Positions 10,847 to 20,929 of a stretch of 64,000 nucleotides of DNA are shown here, piece after piece. Positions within the stretch are counted from its first letter, which is position 1, and every line of letters begins with the position of its first letter. The stretch comes from Erythrobacter crassostreae (GTDB lineage Bacteria > Pseudomonadota > Alphaproteobacteria > Sphingomonadales > Sphingomonadaceae), in assembly GCF_019204045.1 (NCBI RefSeq), contig NZ_JAGSPC010000001.1, positions 496,001 through 560,000 on the forward strand. Reading direction: 5' to 3'. Below the pieces are notes generated by a model. The model worked only from the letters and a program-made list of their open reading frames with translations. It did no database searches and was not told the origin of the DNA. A program made the position numbers and the translations under genes.

Positions 10847-10931
10847 ATGTTTTCCTGTTGACTCTACACTTAGAACGAACGCGACGCGGGTCTGTTCCGA
10901 CTACTTCGCTTTGCCTGCTGGCGCGTCGTGA

Positions 10932-11483
10932 TCAGTCGCCTTCGAACTCCATCAGGGTTTGAACCGTCAATCCGGCATCGCGCAACTTCGCCGCACCGCC
11001 CAGATCAGGCAAATCGATAACGAATAGGGCGTTTTCGACGTTCGCTCCCGCACTTCGCAGCAATTGCGCTGTCGCAAGGGCGGTACCACCAGTCGCGATA
11101 AGATCGTCCACAATAACAATGGCTTCGCCCTTACCAATAGCACCCGGATCGACCTCTAACCGGTCGACGCCATATTCCAGCGCATAATCAATACCGATCG
11201 TCTCAATCGGCAACTTACCTGGCTTGCGTACCGGCAGAAATCCGATGCCCAATTCGACTGCAACGGCAGCGCCAAAGATAAACCCACGCGCCTCCATTCC
11301 CGCGATCTTCTGCGCGCCGCACGCCTTGGCCAATTGGGCCAGATGCTGGACGCTATCGGCCATACCGACTGGATGGCCGATCAGCGTCGTAATGTCACGG
11401 AATTGAATGCCGGGTTTGGGAAAGTCCGGCACCGTGCGCACCAGTGCCTTCAATTCGTCGGTTGAAAGCAGTGCGAAAGTCAT
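10932..11483 (-). CDS. apt: Adenine phosphoribosyltransferase
   Basis: Salvages adenine with PRPP to AMP in the cytosol. The 183-residue protein has F-R-D-I-T near the N-terminus, E-A-R-G-F-I-F-G, and the PRPP loop V-D-D-L-I-A-T-G-G-T-A, all characteristic of Apt. ATG 11483 is preferred over an in-frame TTG (11489) because GAGGG lies seven bases before it. It is the last gene downstream of the petABC operon, separated from it by a terminator-like hairpin. Confidence 0.95.
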   Translation of the reverse strand: MTFALLSTDELKALVRTVPDFPKPGIQFRDITTLIGHPVGMADSVQHLAQLAKACGAQKIAGMEARGFIFGAAVAVELGIGFLPVRKPGKLPIETIGIDYALEYGVDRLEVDPGAIGKGEAIVIVDDLIATGGTALATAQLLRSAGANVENALFVIDLPDLGGAAKLRDAGLTVQTLMEFEGD

Positions 11484-11521
11484 TGGCAATCCCTCTCAAA
11501 GTACAGGCTCACAAAGCAAAA

Positions 11522-11552
11522 CGCCCCGGCATCCGCAAGAAATACCGAGGCG
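11522..11552 (-). terminator. Intrinsic terminator of petABC
   Basis: On the minus strand, CGCCTCGG and CCGGGGCG form an 8-bp stem (one G-T pair) around a 15-nt loop, followed by a TTTTGCTTTG tract. It lies 28 bp past the petC stop and before apt. Confidence 0.65.
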
Positions 11553-11580
11553 CTGAAATGTTTTGGGTTAGTCGAAAGGA

Positions 11581-12444
11581 CTATTTTTTCTTCGACTTCA
11601 TGCCGGCCCAGATCTGTTTGTAAGACATGTAGGCAAGGCCAGTAGCAAACAGAAGGAACAGGATCACTGCCCAACCCGTCTGCTTACGCTTGATCATCGA
11701 TGGCTCCGCCGTCCAGGTCAGGAACGCTGCGACATCCTGTGCCATCTGATCAACCGTCGCATCCGTGCCGTCATCATATGTGATGCTGCCTTCGTAAAGC
11801 TGAGGAGGCATGGCCAGGTTCACATTTGCAAACCATGGGTTGAAATAGAGGCCAGTCGGGGTTTCGAAACCCTTTTCCTGAGCAGCCGCAAGCTTTTCCG
11901 GGTCCGGATCAACATAACCGCTCATAAGCGAATAAACGTAATTCGAACCATCCTTGCGCGCTTTGGTCATCAGCGAGAGATCAGGTGGAATCGCATTGTT
12001 GTTCGCTGCTGCGGCTGCGACATTGTTTGGATACGGATTGGGGAAGTAGTCCGTCGGCAGCGCCGGACGCATGACCGCTTCGCCAGTGTTAGGATCGATA
12101 CCTGGCACATTCCAAGTCGCCGCCTCTGCGCGCACTTGCTCTTCGCTGTAGCCCAGCTCTTCAAGGTTGCGGAACGCGACAAACTTCAGGCCGTGACATG
12201 CCGAACAAACTTGCTTGTACACAGAGTAGCCGCGTTGGAGTTGGGCATAATCCCACTTGCCGACCGGACCTGCGAACGAGAAACCGCCTTCTGGCGCATG
12301 CGGTTTTTCCTTGAAGGCATAGTAAGCGGGCTTTTCGACCGGAGGACCGCTGACCAGATTGATGACGCCGGGCACCATCGACCAAAGGACCAACACGGCG
12401 GTGATGCCGATGCCTACCAATATGCCTGCTAGACGGATTGTCAT
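11581..12444 (-). CDS. petC: Cytochrome c1 of the bc1 complex
   Basis: A 287-residue electron carrier between the Rieske protein and soluble or membrane cytochrome c. An N-terminal hydrophobic segment (signal/anchor) is followed by the haem c motif C-S-A-C-H at residues 80-84. A Met ligand region (N-L-A-M-P-P-Q-L) and a C-terminal membrane anchor near 259-280 ending in K-S-K-K-K complete the layout. It is the third gene of petA-petB-petC and follows petB by 54 bp. Confidence 0.95.
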   Translation of the reverse strand: MTIRLAGILVGIGITAVLVLWSMVPGVINLVSGPPVEKPAYYAFKEKPHAPEGGFSFAGPVGKWDYAQLQRGYSVYKQVCSACHGLKFVAFRNLEELGYSEEQVRAEAATWNVPGIDPNTGEAVMRPALPTDYFPNPYPNNVAAAAANNNAIPPDLSLMTKARKDGSNYVYSLMSGYVDPDPEKLAAAQEKGFETPTGLYFNPWFANVNLAMPPQLYEGSITYDDGTDATVDQMAQDVAAFLTWTAEPSMIKRKQTGWAVILFLLFATGLAYMSYKQIWAGMKSKKK

Positions 12445-12498
12445 GACCTAACTCTTTCTCGTTACCGGGTCAGTAAAGTGCGTGTGACCGTGGATTGA

Positions 12499-13842
12499 TC
12501 AGGCGGGAAGCGGTTTAACTGCCGCCTGCGGATTGTCACCGCCGCCGTCGGTGCCACCGGGCACATCATCGGAGCCAAGAACGGCTTCGGTGATCGAATA
12601 CGGCAGCGGCTTGGGCACTTCGATCTGACTGATGATCGGCAGGATCACCAGGAAATGCAGGAAGTAATAGGCCGTTCCGATCTGGCTGAGCAGAACATAG
12701 GGCTCTTCTGCTGGAGCGCCGCCGACATACGTTAGCAACAGCATCGCCGGAATCAGGCCAAACCAGAAGAACTTCTTGAACATCGGACGATAGTGGCCCG
12801 AGCGAACAGGGCTCTTATCGAGCCATGGCAGGAAGAACCAAACGAGGATCGAACCGAACATCGCGATAACACCCAACAACTTCGCTTCGATCAGCACGAT
12901 GCCGGTGAAGGGGATCGTGAGGTCGGCGGTGAAGGCACGCAAGATCGCATAGAAGGGCAGGAAGTACCATTCAGGCACGATCAGCGCCGGTGTCGAAAGC
13001 GGGTTGGCTTCGATGTAGTTATCCGGGTGACCGAGGAAATTCGGCAGGAAGAACACCATGAAGGTAAAGGCGATCAAAAATACGCCCAGTCCGAAACCGT
13101 CTTTCGCCGTGTAATACGGGTGGAACGGAACGGTATCGCTTTCTTTCTTCACTTCAACACCGGTCGGGTTTGACGAGCCCGGAATGTGCAGCGCCCAGAT
13201 GTGGAGAATAACCACACCAGCAATCACAAATGGCAGCAGGAAGTGCAGCGAGAAAAAGCGATTCAGTGTTGAATCGTTCGGGGCATAGCCACCGACGAGC
13301 CAGACCTGTAGCGGCTCACCGATGAACGGGATTGCGCCGAATAGGCCGGTGATCACCTTCGCACCCCAGAAGCTCATCTGGCCCCATGGCAGCACGTAGC
13401 CCATAAAAGCGGTCGCCATCATAAGCAGGAAGATGACGACACCAAGCAACCAGATCATTTCGCGCGGCGCCTTGTAAGACGAATAATACAGGCCGCGGAA
13501 AATGTGCAGGTAGATCACGATAAAGAAAAAGCTGGCGCCATTGGCATGCGCATACCGCATCATCCAACCCCAGTTCACGTTCCGCATGATGTGCTCTACC
13601 TGACCGAAGGCAACCTCGGTGTTCGAAGCATAGTGCATCGCCAGTATGACGCCCGTGACAATCTGCAACACGAGGCAGAAGCCAGCGAGAACGCCGAAAT
13701 TCCACATATAGTTGAGGTTGCGCGGAACCGGATAGCCTGCGCCGATCGCGTTGTAGACGAGGCGCGGCAAAGGCAGCTTCTCGTCAATCCATTTGGTGAA
13801 GCCGCTTTGCGGTTCGTACTGCTTGGCCCAGGCAAAACTCAT
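12499..13842 (-). CDS. petB: Cytochrome b of the bc1 complex
   Basis: A 447-residue membrane subunit carrying both b haems and the Qo and Qi sites. The N-terminus has the conserved [11 protein letters not shown]; the haem-ligand helices contain M-R-Y-A-H-A-N-G-A and the C-terminal half includes the Qo motif P-E-W-Y. About eight membrane helices are present, a full-length fused b-type subunit rather than split b6/subunit IV. The tail is Gly/Asp-rich. Located between petA and petC. Confidence 0.96.
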   Translation of the reverse strand: MSFAWAKQYEPQSGFTKWIDEKLPLPRLVYNAIGAGYPVPRNLNYMWNFGVLAGFCLVLQIVTGVILAMHYASNTEVAFGQVEHIMRNVNWGWMMRYAHANGASFFFIVIYLHIFRGLYYSSYKAPREMIWLLGVVIFLLMMATAFMGYVLPWGQMSFWGAKVITGLFGAIPFIGEPLQVWLVGGYAPNDSTLNRFFSLHFLLPFVIAGVVILHIWALHIPGSSNPTGVEVKKESDTVPFHPYYTAKDGFGLGVFLIAFTFMVFFLPNFLGHPDNYIEANPLSTPALIVPEWYFLPFYAILRAFTADLTIPFTGIVLIEAKLLGVIAMFGSILVWFFLPWLDKSPVRSGHYRPMFKKFFWFGLIPAMLLLTYVGGAPAEEPYVLLSQIGTAYYFLHFLVILPIISQIEVPKPLPYSITEAVLGSDDVPGGTDGGGDNPQAAVKPLPA

Positions 13843-13897
13843 AATGGTCTCTCGGTTCTCAGCGTGAAATCAGTGTAATACTATCAGCTACGCGGCA

Positions 13898-14473
13898 TCA
13901 GCCGACGCGGATGACATCGCCGTTGAAAGCGTAATCGGGAACGGTAAGATTAGTTGGCGCGGGGCCTTTACGGATACGGCCTGCGGTGTCGTAATGTGAA
14001 CCATGGCACGGGCAGTAATAACCGCCGAATTCGCCTTTGTTCTCACCTTCGGCAGCACCCAGCGGAACACAGCCGAGGTGGGTGCAGACGCCCATCGTAA
14101 CAAGAATGTCTTCGTGACCTTCAAGCGTACGGTCCGCCAATGTCTCTGGATCGCGAAGTGAACCGGCATCAACATCATTTGCTGCTGCGATCTCTTCAGG
14201 CGTCAGACGTTTGATGAAGAGCGGCTGGTCGCGGAAAACCGATTTGATCGATTGACCGACCTGAACCTGCGAAACATCAACTTCAGTCGTACTCGCAGCA
14301 AGAACATCGGCGGTTGGAGCCATCTGGCTAACCAGCGGGAAAATCACTGCTGCGCCGCCTACTCCGGCGGTGCCGAGTGCAGCGATGTGGATCCAGTCGC
14401 GGCGACGTACGCCGTCTTCGCCTGCCACTTCGCTTGTGGCTTCTACAGTTCCGGCTCCGCTTGTGTCAGCCAT
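13898..14473 (-). CDS. petA: Rieske iron-sulfur subunit of the bc1 complex
   Basis: A 191-residue 2Fe-2S protein. The twin-arginine region R-R-R-D-W at residues 23-27 precedes a hydrophobic anchor (28-48), suggesting Tat export with a retained anchor. Cluster motifs are C-T-H-L-G-C (130-135) and C-P-C-H-G-S-H (154-160). It heads the petABC operon; an AAGG lies before the ATG, and the 236 bp upstream (14474-14709) must hold its promoter, where a TATATG near the start is a weak -10 candidate. Confidence 0.96.
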   Translation of the reverse strand: MADTSGAGTVEATSEVAGEDGVRRRDWIHIAALGTAGVGGAAVIFPLVSQMAPTADVLAASTTEVDVSQVQVGQSIKSVFRDQPLFIKRLTPEEIAAANDVDAGSLRDPETLADRTLEGHEDILVTMGVCTHLGCVPLGAAEGENKGEFGGYYCPCHGSHYDTAGRIRKGPAPTNLTVPDYAFNGDVIRVG

Positions 14474-14709
14474 CTTGCCTTACCTTACTCGTCTGCCTGC
14501 GGAGGCATATAGCCAGCGCGGGATTGAAGTTAAATTCTCATTCCACCGGGTCATCGTTCGATTGCGATACCCCTGAAAGACGAAACTGAAGCGATTTGAA
14601 CGCTGATAAGTTCCGGCTCGTCGCGCCAATAGCCACAAACACTCGTAAATCCAACCGTGTTTTGAGCACTGATTGTTCGCTTTGGTGCAAGCGCCCCGTA
14701 GCCCCTTTG

Positions 14710-15474
14710 TTATTGAAGGCCGATCATACTGATTTGCCGCCCGTAATTCGGCTCACCCAACTGGGTCGCGCGCCGGTAGGAATAAAAATGATCGCTTTCT
14801 CGATAAGTGTCCCTTTCGAGATTCTCAATTTTGCGAATACCGGCAGCGACAAGTCTTGCAGCGCAATAGCCCGGAAGGTCGAAAAGCCATCTTTCTAGGC
14901 CACTACGCATCGGTGCTGGCTTAAAATGGTGGGCATCGGCATCGGTGAACTGGTCAAGGAAGGCCCTGTCCACCTCATAGCTCGCCTGCGCGATGGTTGG
15001 TCCAATGCCAGCCGCGATGCTCGATCGGTTAGCGCCAAGAGCCTCCATCACGGAGACGGTGTTTTCAATCACGCCAGCATGCGCCCCGCGCCATCCTGCG
15101 TGCGCGGCACCAACCACGCCAGCGCCATGATCTGCGAACAAAATTGGCGCGCAGTCTGCCGTAACAATGCCTAAGACGATTCGAGGTGTTGCAGTGACGA
15201 GGGCGTCAGCGACCGGGCGGCCAACCGGATTATCTTCCCAAGCCTGATCAACGGTGACGACGTCGGGCGAATGCACCTGATGCGGCGCGGCCAGCTTCGC
15301 ATCAGGGACCAGCCAACGGACTGCCTCAGCCCGTGACTTTCGGATGGCCGCTGGATCACCGTCCCCGCCGTAGCCGAATTGGTCGGGGCATTCTTTTTGC
15401 GTGCTGCCATGCCCGAAAAATCCATGCGCAACATCGCCAAGCGCTTTTGCGGTTAGGGCCTCAAACGGCTCCAA
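14710..15474 (-). CDS. pgeF: Peptidoglycan editing factor PgeF (YfiH/DUF152)
   Basis: A 254-residue cytosolic purine-nucleoside/muropeptide hydrolase family member; in E. coli PgeF removes mis-incorporated residues from UDP-MurNAc precursors. Conserved features include the early H-G-F-F-G-H, T-A-D-C-A-P-I, A-H-A-G-W-R-G and, near the end, S-Y-R-R. The start is TTG (15472-15474): it has GGAGG six bases upstream, inside the pepN stop region. The gene follows pepN by two bases, so the two are co-transcribed. Confidence 0.9.
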   Translation of the reverse strand: MEPFEALTAKALGDVAHGFFGHGSTQKECPDQFGYGGDGDPAAIRKSRAEAVRWLVPDAKLAAPHQVHSPDVVTVDQAWEDNPVGRPVADALVTATPRIVLGIVTADCAPILFADHGAGVVGAAHAGWRGAHAGVIENTVSVMEALGANRSSIAAGIGPTIAQASYEVDRAFLDQFTDADAHHFKPAPMRSGLERWLFDLPGYCAARLVAAGIRKIENLERDTYRESDHFYSYRRATQLGEPNYGRQISMIGLQ

Positions 15475-15476
15475 AT

Positions 15477-18143
15477 TCAGCCTCCCAGGCTGCGTGTCAC
15501 TTGCTCGAACGTGTCGCGCGACAGACCTTCTGCCTCACTTATCCGCTCAAGCTGGGCCTTCATCAATCCGGCGCGAACCGATTCAATTCTCCGCCAGCGG
15601 CCAAGCGCAGGAACAAAGCGCGCAGCGGTTTGCGGATTGATGGGATCAAGCGCGAGGATCAGATCTGCGATCATGCGGTACCCTGCACCATCTATCGCGT
15701 GGAAACCCTGCGGATTACCGGCGAAGGCCATGTAAAGCGAGCGCACCCGGTTCGGGTTTTTCATCGTAAAATCAGGATGGCTTGCAAGTTCATTGACCTG
15801 ATCGATCACATCAGGGTGCAGCGAGAAGGCCTGCAACGTAAACCATTTGTCGATCACAAGATCATTGCCTTGATAGCGATCAAAGAACGCCTTGAGCTTT
15901 TCGTCGCGCGCCGGTGTTTGCAAGCCGCATAGAACCATAAGCGCGCCCTGGCGGTCTGTCATATTGCCTGCTTCATCAAACTGGCGCGCAGCCATGATCG
16001 CCGCTCGTTCGGGATCGCTAGCGGCAAAGATGCCAGCGATGATCGATTTCACCTTTCGCGCTCCTCGCCCGGCCGGATCATCGAAAGCAATGTCGACAAC
16101 GCGGGCGTAAAGGCTTTCCAATTCTCGTTTCAACGTGACGCCGATCGCAGTTTTCAGCTGCTCTCGTTCATTGTGGATAGCACCGGGATCGGCTTTTCGC
16201 ATTCCCGACGCCATTGCTTCAAACAGATAGGTTTCGCTCGGCAGCGTCATCAGCTCGCCGCGCATGGCATCATCAAGTTCACTATCAGTTACGACGGCGC
16301 GCACCGCGTCACAAATCGCGGTCTTACCCGCCGCACGGCCCGCTTCATCAAGATCACCGCTCGCCGCAGCGACAAGATGATTTACCGCAAGTTCCTGCAT
16401 GGCTTCATATCGCGCGAAGGGATCATCGTCTGATGCGGCGAGGAACACTAAATCGTCCCGTTCCAAATCGCGTTCGATAACGACCGGCGCGGTAAAGCCG
16501 CGATTTATCGAGAGCACCGGCACAGGACCAGAAAGCGGTAGAATGAAGGTCTCTTCATCCAAGGTGAGAACGATCAATTGTTCTTCACCTATCGCACCTG
16601 TTTCGCGGCAATGGACGGCAACACGTAGCGGGATCGGCATTGCGCCCTTCGCATCCTGACCCGGCGTATCGGGCACGGTTTGCTTAAGCGTCAGCGCAAG
16701 GCCGCCGTCTTTCAATTCCTGACTAACCTCGACACGCGGTGTGCCCGCCTGACGATACCAACGGCGGAATTGCGCAAGTTCCAGGCCTGCTCCGTCTTCG
16801 ATGGCGGTGACAAAATCCTCGCAAGTCGCAGCTTCGCCATCATGGCGATCGAAATAGAGGTCTGTGCCGAGACGGAATTTTTCAGTTCCCGCCATCGTGC
16901 GCATCATGCGGATAACCTCGGCGCCTTTGTTATAGACGGTGGCGGTGTAGAAGTTGCTGATCTCACGGTAACTGTCCGGCCGGATCGGGTGCGCCAATGG
17001 CCCCGCATCCTCGGGGAATTGCGCCGCGCGCAGGATGCGAACGTCTTCGATCCGCTTGACCGCCTCTCCCTGCATGTCCTGACTAAACAACTGATCGCGC
17101 AATACGGTAAAGCCTTCTTTCAGGCTCAGCTGAAACCAATCGCGGCAAGTGATGCGGTTGCCCGACCAGTTGTGAAAATACTCGTGGGCGATCACGCCCT
17201 CTACTGCGTCAAAATCGCCATCGGTCGCGGTATCAATGTCGGCCAGCACATATTTGGTGTTGAACACGTTGAGACCTTTGTTCTCCATCGCGCCCATATT
17301 GAAATCGCTGACAGCAACAATGTTGTAGAGATCAAGATCGTATTCGCGCCCGAAAGTCTCCTCGTCCCATTTCATCGACTTCTTGAGCGATTCGACCGCA
17401 TGATCGGTACGCGGCAGGTCTTCCGCGCGGACCCACACGTTCAATTCGACTTCGCGGCCATTCATGGTGGTGAATGTGTCGGAATTCGCGGCCAAATCGC
17501 CTGCTACCAGCGCGAAAAGATAAGACGGCTTTGGCCACGGATCGTGCCATTCAGCCCAATGCATTCCGTCCTCGCCTTCGCCGGAGGCTGTGTTGTTGCC
17601 GTTGCACAGCAGAACCGGGAACTGGTCTTTCGGCCCTTCCATCCTGACGGTGTAGGTAGACAAGACATCAGGGCGGTCCGGGAAGAAGGTGATGCGGCGG
17701 AAGCCTTCGGCCTCACACTGGGTGCACAGCATCCCGTTCGACGCATAGAGGCCCATCAAGGTTGTGTTTGCGCTTGGGTCGATTGTAGTTTCAATCGTGA
17801 CTTCGTGCGCCTCACCGGGCAGAGTTATGACAAGATCGGCCTCGTCCATTTCCCAGCAGGTGGCGGTCTCTCCATCGAGCAAGACTGCATCGGCCTTCAG
17901 ACTGTCGCCATTCAAGCGCAATTCCGCCGAGGCGCCTGCATCCGGGTTCCGTTCGACTGAGAGCGTCGCCGTGACCTTTGTCGAATTGACCCCAAGGTCG
18001 AATACTAGCTTCGTTGCCGGGATGAGCCACGGATACGGCGTATAATCCTCACGCCGGATTACGGGCGGGTCGTGGGGAGTGGGTGCGGCATCCGCGATTT
18101 CAGGGTTGCCTTCGGGGTTTGTCGGTGTCGTTGCGATGTCCAT
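15477..18143 (-). CDS. pepN: Aminopeptidase N
   Basis: An M1 metallopeptidase of 888 residues that removes N-terminal amino acids from peptides in the cytosol. The exopeptidase motif G-A-M-E-N is near residue 285 and the zinc motif H-E-Y-F-H-N-W near 317, followed by the third ligand Glu in L-K-E-G-F-T-V. The ATG at 18143 is chosen; 35 residues of open frame further upstream have no family resemblance and overlap the divergent SDR gene. It is divergent from the YeeZ-like gene across 53 bp. Confidence 0.95.
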   Translation of the reverse strand: MDIATTPTNPEGNPEIADAAPTPHDPPVIRREDYTPYPWLIPATKLVFDLGVNSTKVTATLSVERNPDAGASAELRLNGDSLKADAVLLDGETATCWEMDEADLVITLPGEAHEVTIETTIDPSANTTLMGLYASNGMLCTQCEAEGFRRITFFPDRPDVLSTYTVRMEGPKDQFPVLLCNGNNTASGEGEDGMHWAEWHDPWPKPSYLFALVAGDLAANSDTFTTMNGREVELNVWVRAEDLPRTDHAVESLKKSMKWDEETFGREYDLDLYNIVAVSDFNMGAMENKGLNVFNTKYVLADIDTATDGDFDAVEGVIAHEYFHNWSGNRITCRDWFQLSLKEGFTVLRDQLFSQDMQGEAVKRIEDVRILRAAQFPEDAGPLAHPIRPDSYREISNFYTATVYNKGAEVIRMMRTMAGTEKFRLGTDLYFDRHDGEAATCEDFVTAIEDGAGLELAQFRRWYRQAGTPRVEVSQELKDGGLALTLKQTVPDTPGQDAKGAMPIPLRVAVHCRETGAIGEEQLIVLTLDEETFILPLSGPVPVLSINRGFTAPVVIERDLERDDLVFLAASDDDPFARYEAMQELAVNHLVAAASGDLDEAGRAAGKTAICDAVRAVVTDSELDDAMRGELMTLPSETYLFEAMASGMRKADPGAIHNEREQLKTAIGVTLKRELESLYARVVDIAFDDPAGRGARKVKSIIAGIFAASDPERAAIMAARQFDEAGNMTDRQGALMVLCGLQTPARDEKLKAFFDRYQGNDLVIDKWFTLQAFSLHPDVIDQVNELASHPDFTMKNPNRVRSLYMAFAGNPQGFHAIDGAGYRMIADLILALDPINPQTAARFVPALGRWRRIESVRAGLMKAQLERISEAEGLSRDTFEQVTRSLGG
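15481..15485 (-). promoter_or_regulatory. Ribosome-binding site deciding the TTG start of pgeF
   Basis: GGAGG on the minus strand lies within the last pepN codons, six bases before the TTG at 15472-15474. It supports the non-ATG start and coupling of pgeF to pepN. Confidence 0.65.
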
Positions 18144-18196
18144 GGCGCAATGATTTAGGTTGATTTGCGCGCCAGTCCAGCAGCATGGGGTAATGC

Positions 18197-18979
18197 ATGG
18201 CGAATTTGTTGATTTTCGGACTGGGCTACACGGCGAAGCGGATCGCAACTGCGATAGAAGCGCGCGGATGGGAAGTGCATGCCACTGGTAGCGACGGGGA
18301 TGTCGACTTCACAAACATAGATGCGGTTACAGCCGCCCTGAATAGCGCGACCCATGTCCTTTCCTCCGTCCCGCCAGACCGGAAGTCCGGCCTTGATCCG
18401 GTGCTCGACACCTATGGTCAGTCATTTGACAAAGCTTGGTACGGATATCTGTCCTCAACGGGGGTCTACGGGGACCAGAAAGGCGCATGGGTCGATGAAA
18501 CGTCACCAACGGGCACCGGCAGGCGCAATGCGCGGACTGAAGCCGATGATCTTTGGATGAAACTTGGCGCGAGGGTTTTTCGCCTGCCGGGCATCTATGG
18601 CCCAGACCGCAGCGCGCTCGACCGGGTCAAAGCGGGCAAAGCACGGCGGATTGATCTGCCAGGGCAAGTTTTCAGCCGGGTCCATGTCGATGATATTGTA
18701 AGCGGGGTCGTCGCAGCGCTCACCAGTGATGCACCAGCTGGCGCTTACAATCTGGGCGATGATTTGCCCGCGAGCGGCAACGCGGTGACCGAATATGCCT
18801 GCCAATTGCTTGGCATGCGGCAGCCACCATTGCAGACCCTAGAAGAAGCGGACCTGTCCGAAATGGCGCTCGGCTTTTATTCTGAAAACCGACGGGTAGC
18901 GAATGGCAAAGCCAAGCGGGTACTAGGCTGGAAGCCGCAATACCCGACTTATGTCGAGGGGCTATCGTCGGTGCTTTGA
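18197..18979 (+). CDS. YeeZ-like atypical SDR / NAD(P)-dependent epimerase family protein
   Basis: A 260-residue Rossmann protein. The N-terminus L-I-F-G-L-G-Y-T-A is a GxGxxA-type dinucleotide motif; S-S-T-G-V-Y-G supplies the active-site Tyr region and P-G-I-Y-G-P is typical of extended/atypical SDRs. The family (E. coli YeeZ) has no firm substrate. Its 3' end overlaps the convergent EamA transporter by 18 bp. Confidence 0.8.
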   Translation: MANLLIFGLGYTAKRIATAIEARGWEVHATGSDGDVDFTNIDAVTAALNSATHVLSSVPPDRKSGLDPVLDTYGQSFDKAWYGYLSSTGVYGDQKGAWVDETSPTGTGRRNARTEADDLWMKLGARVFRLPGIYGPDRSALDRVKAGKARRIDLPGQVFSRVHVDDIVSGVVAALTSDAPAGAYNLGDDLPASGNAVTEYACQLLGMRQPPLQTLEEADLSEMALGFYSENRRVANGKAKRVLGWKPQYPTYVEGLSSVL

Positions 18980-19861
18980 TCTGAGCGCAAACACCATTCC
19001 GATCACGGCAAGAACCATTCCGCCAATCGTCAGCGCGGTCCACTGATACCCTTCGAACAGAGTCGAGATCAGCATCGCGACCGAGATCGTCAGGATCGAG
19101 TTGTAGGCCGTTCGCCCTGCTCCGATTTCGCGGACCAAATTGTAATGTAGCGGGAACGTGATCACCGACCCGATCAGCGCGAGATAGACGATACCGGCCC
19201 AGTAGCTGCCATTGGTAGGCAGCGGCGGAGGTCCGGCGGTCAACAATGCAAAGCCCAGATCGACCAGCATCCCATACAACATCGCCCATGCCAGCAGACT
19301 AACCATCGGAACCGCGCGCCCGGTGGGATTGGCCTGAATCACATTGGCGACCGACGCGGCAATAATGCCGAACATCGCCAAAGCGATTCCGAGCGCTACA
19401 TTGCCGCCCACAACGCCTGCATCAGGGTTTGATTGCCACTCGTGAACCAACAGGAAAGAGACGCCAATGATCGCGATCAGGCTGCCGAATAAAAAACCGC
19501 TTTGCACCCGCTCACCCAGAAACAACCGCCCGAACAATGCATTGGGCACCATCAGCAGGCCGAACATCATCGCGACAATACCCGACGTCACATAAAGCTC
19601 GGCATGATAGACGAACAGGAAATTGCCGCTGAACTGGAACACGCCGACAAGCGCTGCAAGCTTATGCTCCGGCTTCGTCAAAACCAGCCGACGTTTCATC
19701 AGATAAGCGACCAAGAACAGCGCCGGTGTCGCAAGCGCAAATCGGTAAAAGACCGACCATGCCGCAGGCACCCCGTCGATCTGTCCGGTGATGACAAACC
19801 ACGTCGAACCCCAGATTGAACCGGTCAGGATAAAGGGCAGGATTACCCGCCAGCTAAGCAT
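18962..19861 (-). CDS. DMT-superfamily transporter (EamA repeats)
   Basis: A 299-residue inner-membrane protein with about ten hydrophobic helices in two EamA-type halves: P-F-I-L-T-G-S-I-W-G-S-T-W near the N-terminus and A-L-I-G-S-V-I-T-F-P in the second half. The ATG at 19861 gives the usual short N-terminus; the open frame extends upstream over the end of the aldolase gene but without similarity. Substrate unknown (amino-acid or metabolite export is common in the family). It lies 17 bp after the threonine aldolase stop, so co-transcription is likely. Confidence 0.85.
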   Translation of the reverse strand: MLSWRVILPFILTGSIWGSTWFVITGQIDGVPAAWSVFYRFALATPALFLVAYLMKRRLVLTKPEHKLAALVGVFQFSGNFLFVYHAELYVTSGIVAMMFGLLMVPNALFGRLFLGERVQSGFLFGSLIAIIGVSFLLVHEWQSNPDAGVVGGNVALGIALAMFGIIAASVANVIQANPTGRAVPMVSLLAWAMLYGMLVDLGFALLTAGPPPLPTNGSYWAGIVYLALIGSVITFPLHYNLVREIGAGRTAYNSILTISVAMLISTLFEGYQWTALTIGGMVLAVIGMVFALRSKHRR

Positions 19862-19878
19862 AGGCGTTTGGGAAGCGC

Positions 19879-20877
19879 TCAAAGCGAGGATATCGCCTTC
19901 GCCAATGCCCGCGCATCTTCTGCCCGCGTGTTCCATGCGGTCACGAAACGAGCCGCATCTGCGCCCCAATCATAGAATTCGAATCCCTGCGCCCGCAAAG
20001 TGTCGCGCTCGACCGGCGAAAGCCGAACAAACAGCTCATTCGCCTCAACCGCATGCATAAGCCGATTGCCGCATGCTCCAGCGATGTCCTGCGCTGCTGC
20101 GTTCGCGTGGCGCGCATTGGCGAGCCATAGTTCGCCATCGAGCATCGCAAGGATCTGCGCAGCAAGATAACGGCCCTTGCATTGCAGGTGGCCGGCGCGC
20201 TTACGCCGGTATTTGACCATCGCTGCCTGTTCGGGATCGAACAGCACGACAGCCTCCGCGCTCATCGCGCCATTTTTGATGAAGCCAAACGCCAGGCTAT
20301 CCACTCCATGCGCAGCTTCTTTGGCTGAGCCACCGGCTCCGGCCGCCGCATTGGCAAAGCGGGCACCGTCCATATGCAGGCCAAGGCCGCGCGCTTTGGC
20401 GAAGTTTGATAGAGCGGCCAGTTCTTCCGGAGTGTACGTCAGACCGTATTCGCTCGCTTGTGTAATTGCGATGGCATGCGGCTGAACCTGATGAACATCG
20501 TCGCGGATCGGATCGATCAAGGAAGCAATACCGTCCGGTGTAAGCTTTGCGCCATCACCAGCCGCGAGCATCAGTTTGGCGCCGTGAAGGTAAAAGCCGG
20601 GAGCGCCCCCTTCGTCTACCTCAATATGCGATTCTTCATGACACACCACCGCGCCATGCGGCTGGCACATGGTCGCCAGCGCAAGGCAATTGGCGGCAGT
20701 CCCGGTGGCGACCCACATCGCTGCACACTCGCGCCCGAACAGATCGCTGAAACGCCCATCAAGCTCAGATGAAAGCGCATCGCCATCATACGGATTGTCG
20801 GCCTCATCTGCCTTGCGCATCGCCTCCCACACATTGGGGTGGACGGGGGCAGCGTTGTCGGAATGGAACTTGGTCAT
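19879..20877 (-). CDS. Low-specificity L-threonine aldolase (beta-eliminating lyase family)
   Basis: A 332-residue fold-type I PLP enzyme that splits threonine or allo-threonine to glycine and acetaldehyde. The N-terminal F-H-S-D-N matches the family; the PLP-contact D is in L-H-M-D-G-A-R-F (near 170) and the Schiff-base Lys is probably Lys201 in F-I-K-N-G. Some family members cleave other beta-hydroxy amino acids. Divergent from the GNAT gene across 52 bp; followed by a DMT transporter that could export its product (inference). Confidence 0.88.
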   Translation of the reverse strand: MTKFHSDNAAPVHPNVWEAMRKADEADNPYDGDALSSELDGRFSDLFGRECAAMWVATGTAANCLALATMCQPHGAVVCHEESHIEVDEGGAPGFYLHGAKLMLAAGDGAKLTPDGIASLIDPIRDDVHQVQPHAIAITQASEYGLTYTPEELAALSNFAKARGLGLHMDGARFANAAAGAGGSAKEAAHGVDSLAFGFIKNGAMSAEAVVLFDPEQAAMVKYRRKRAGHLQCKGRYLAAQILAMLDGELWLANARHANAAAQDIAGACGNRLMHAVEANELFVRLSPVERDTLRAQGFEFYDWGADAARFVTAWNTRAEDARALAKAISSL

Positions 20878-20929
20878 GACGCACCGCCTCTAATGGTCCA
20901 TACATTTCTGGCAAGCAGGAGATATAAGA

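Noticed and set aside
10028..10861. A 277-codon plus-strand open frame
   Set aside because: Antisense to the antiporter membrane domain, with no domain of its own.
16680..17960. A 426-codon plus-strand open frame
   Set aside because: It is entirely antisense to pepN, whose motifs are intact, and has no recognisable domain.
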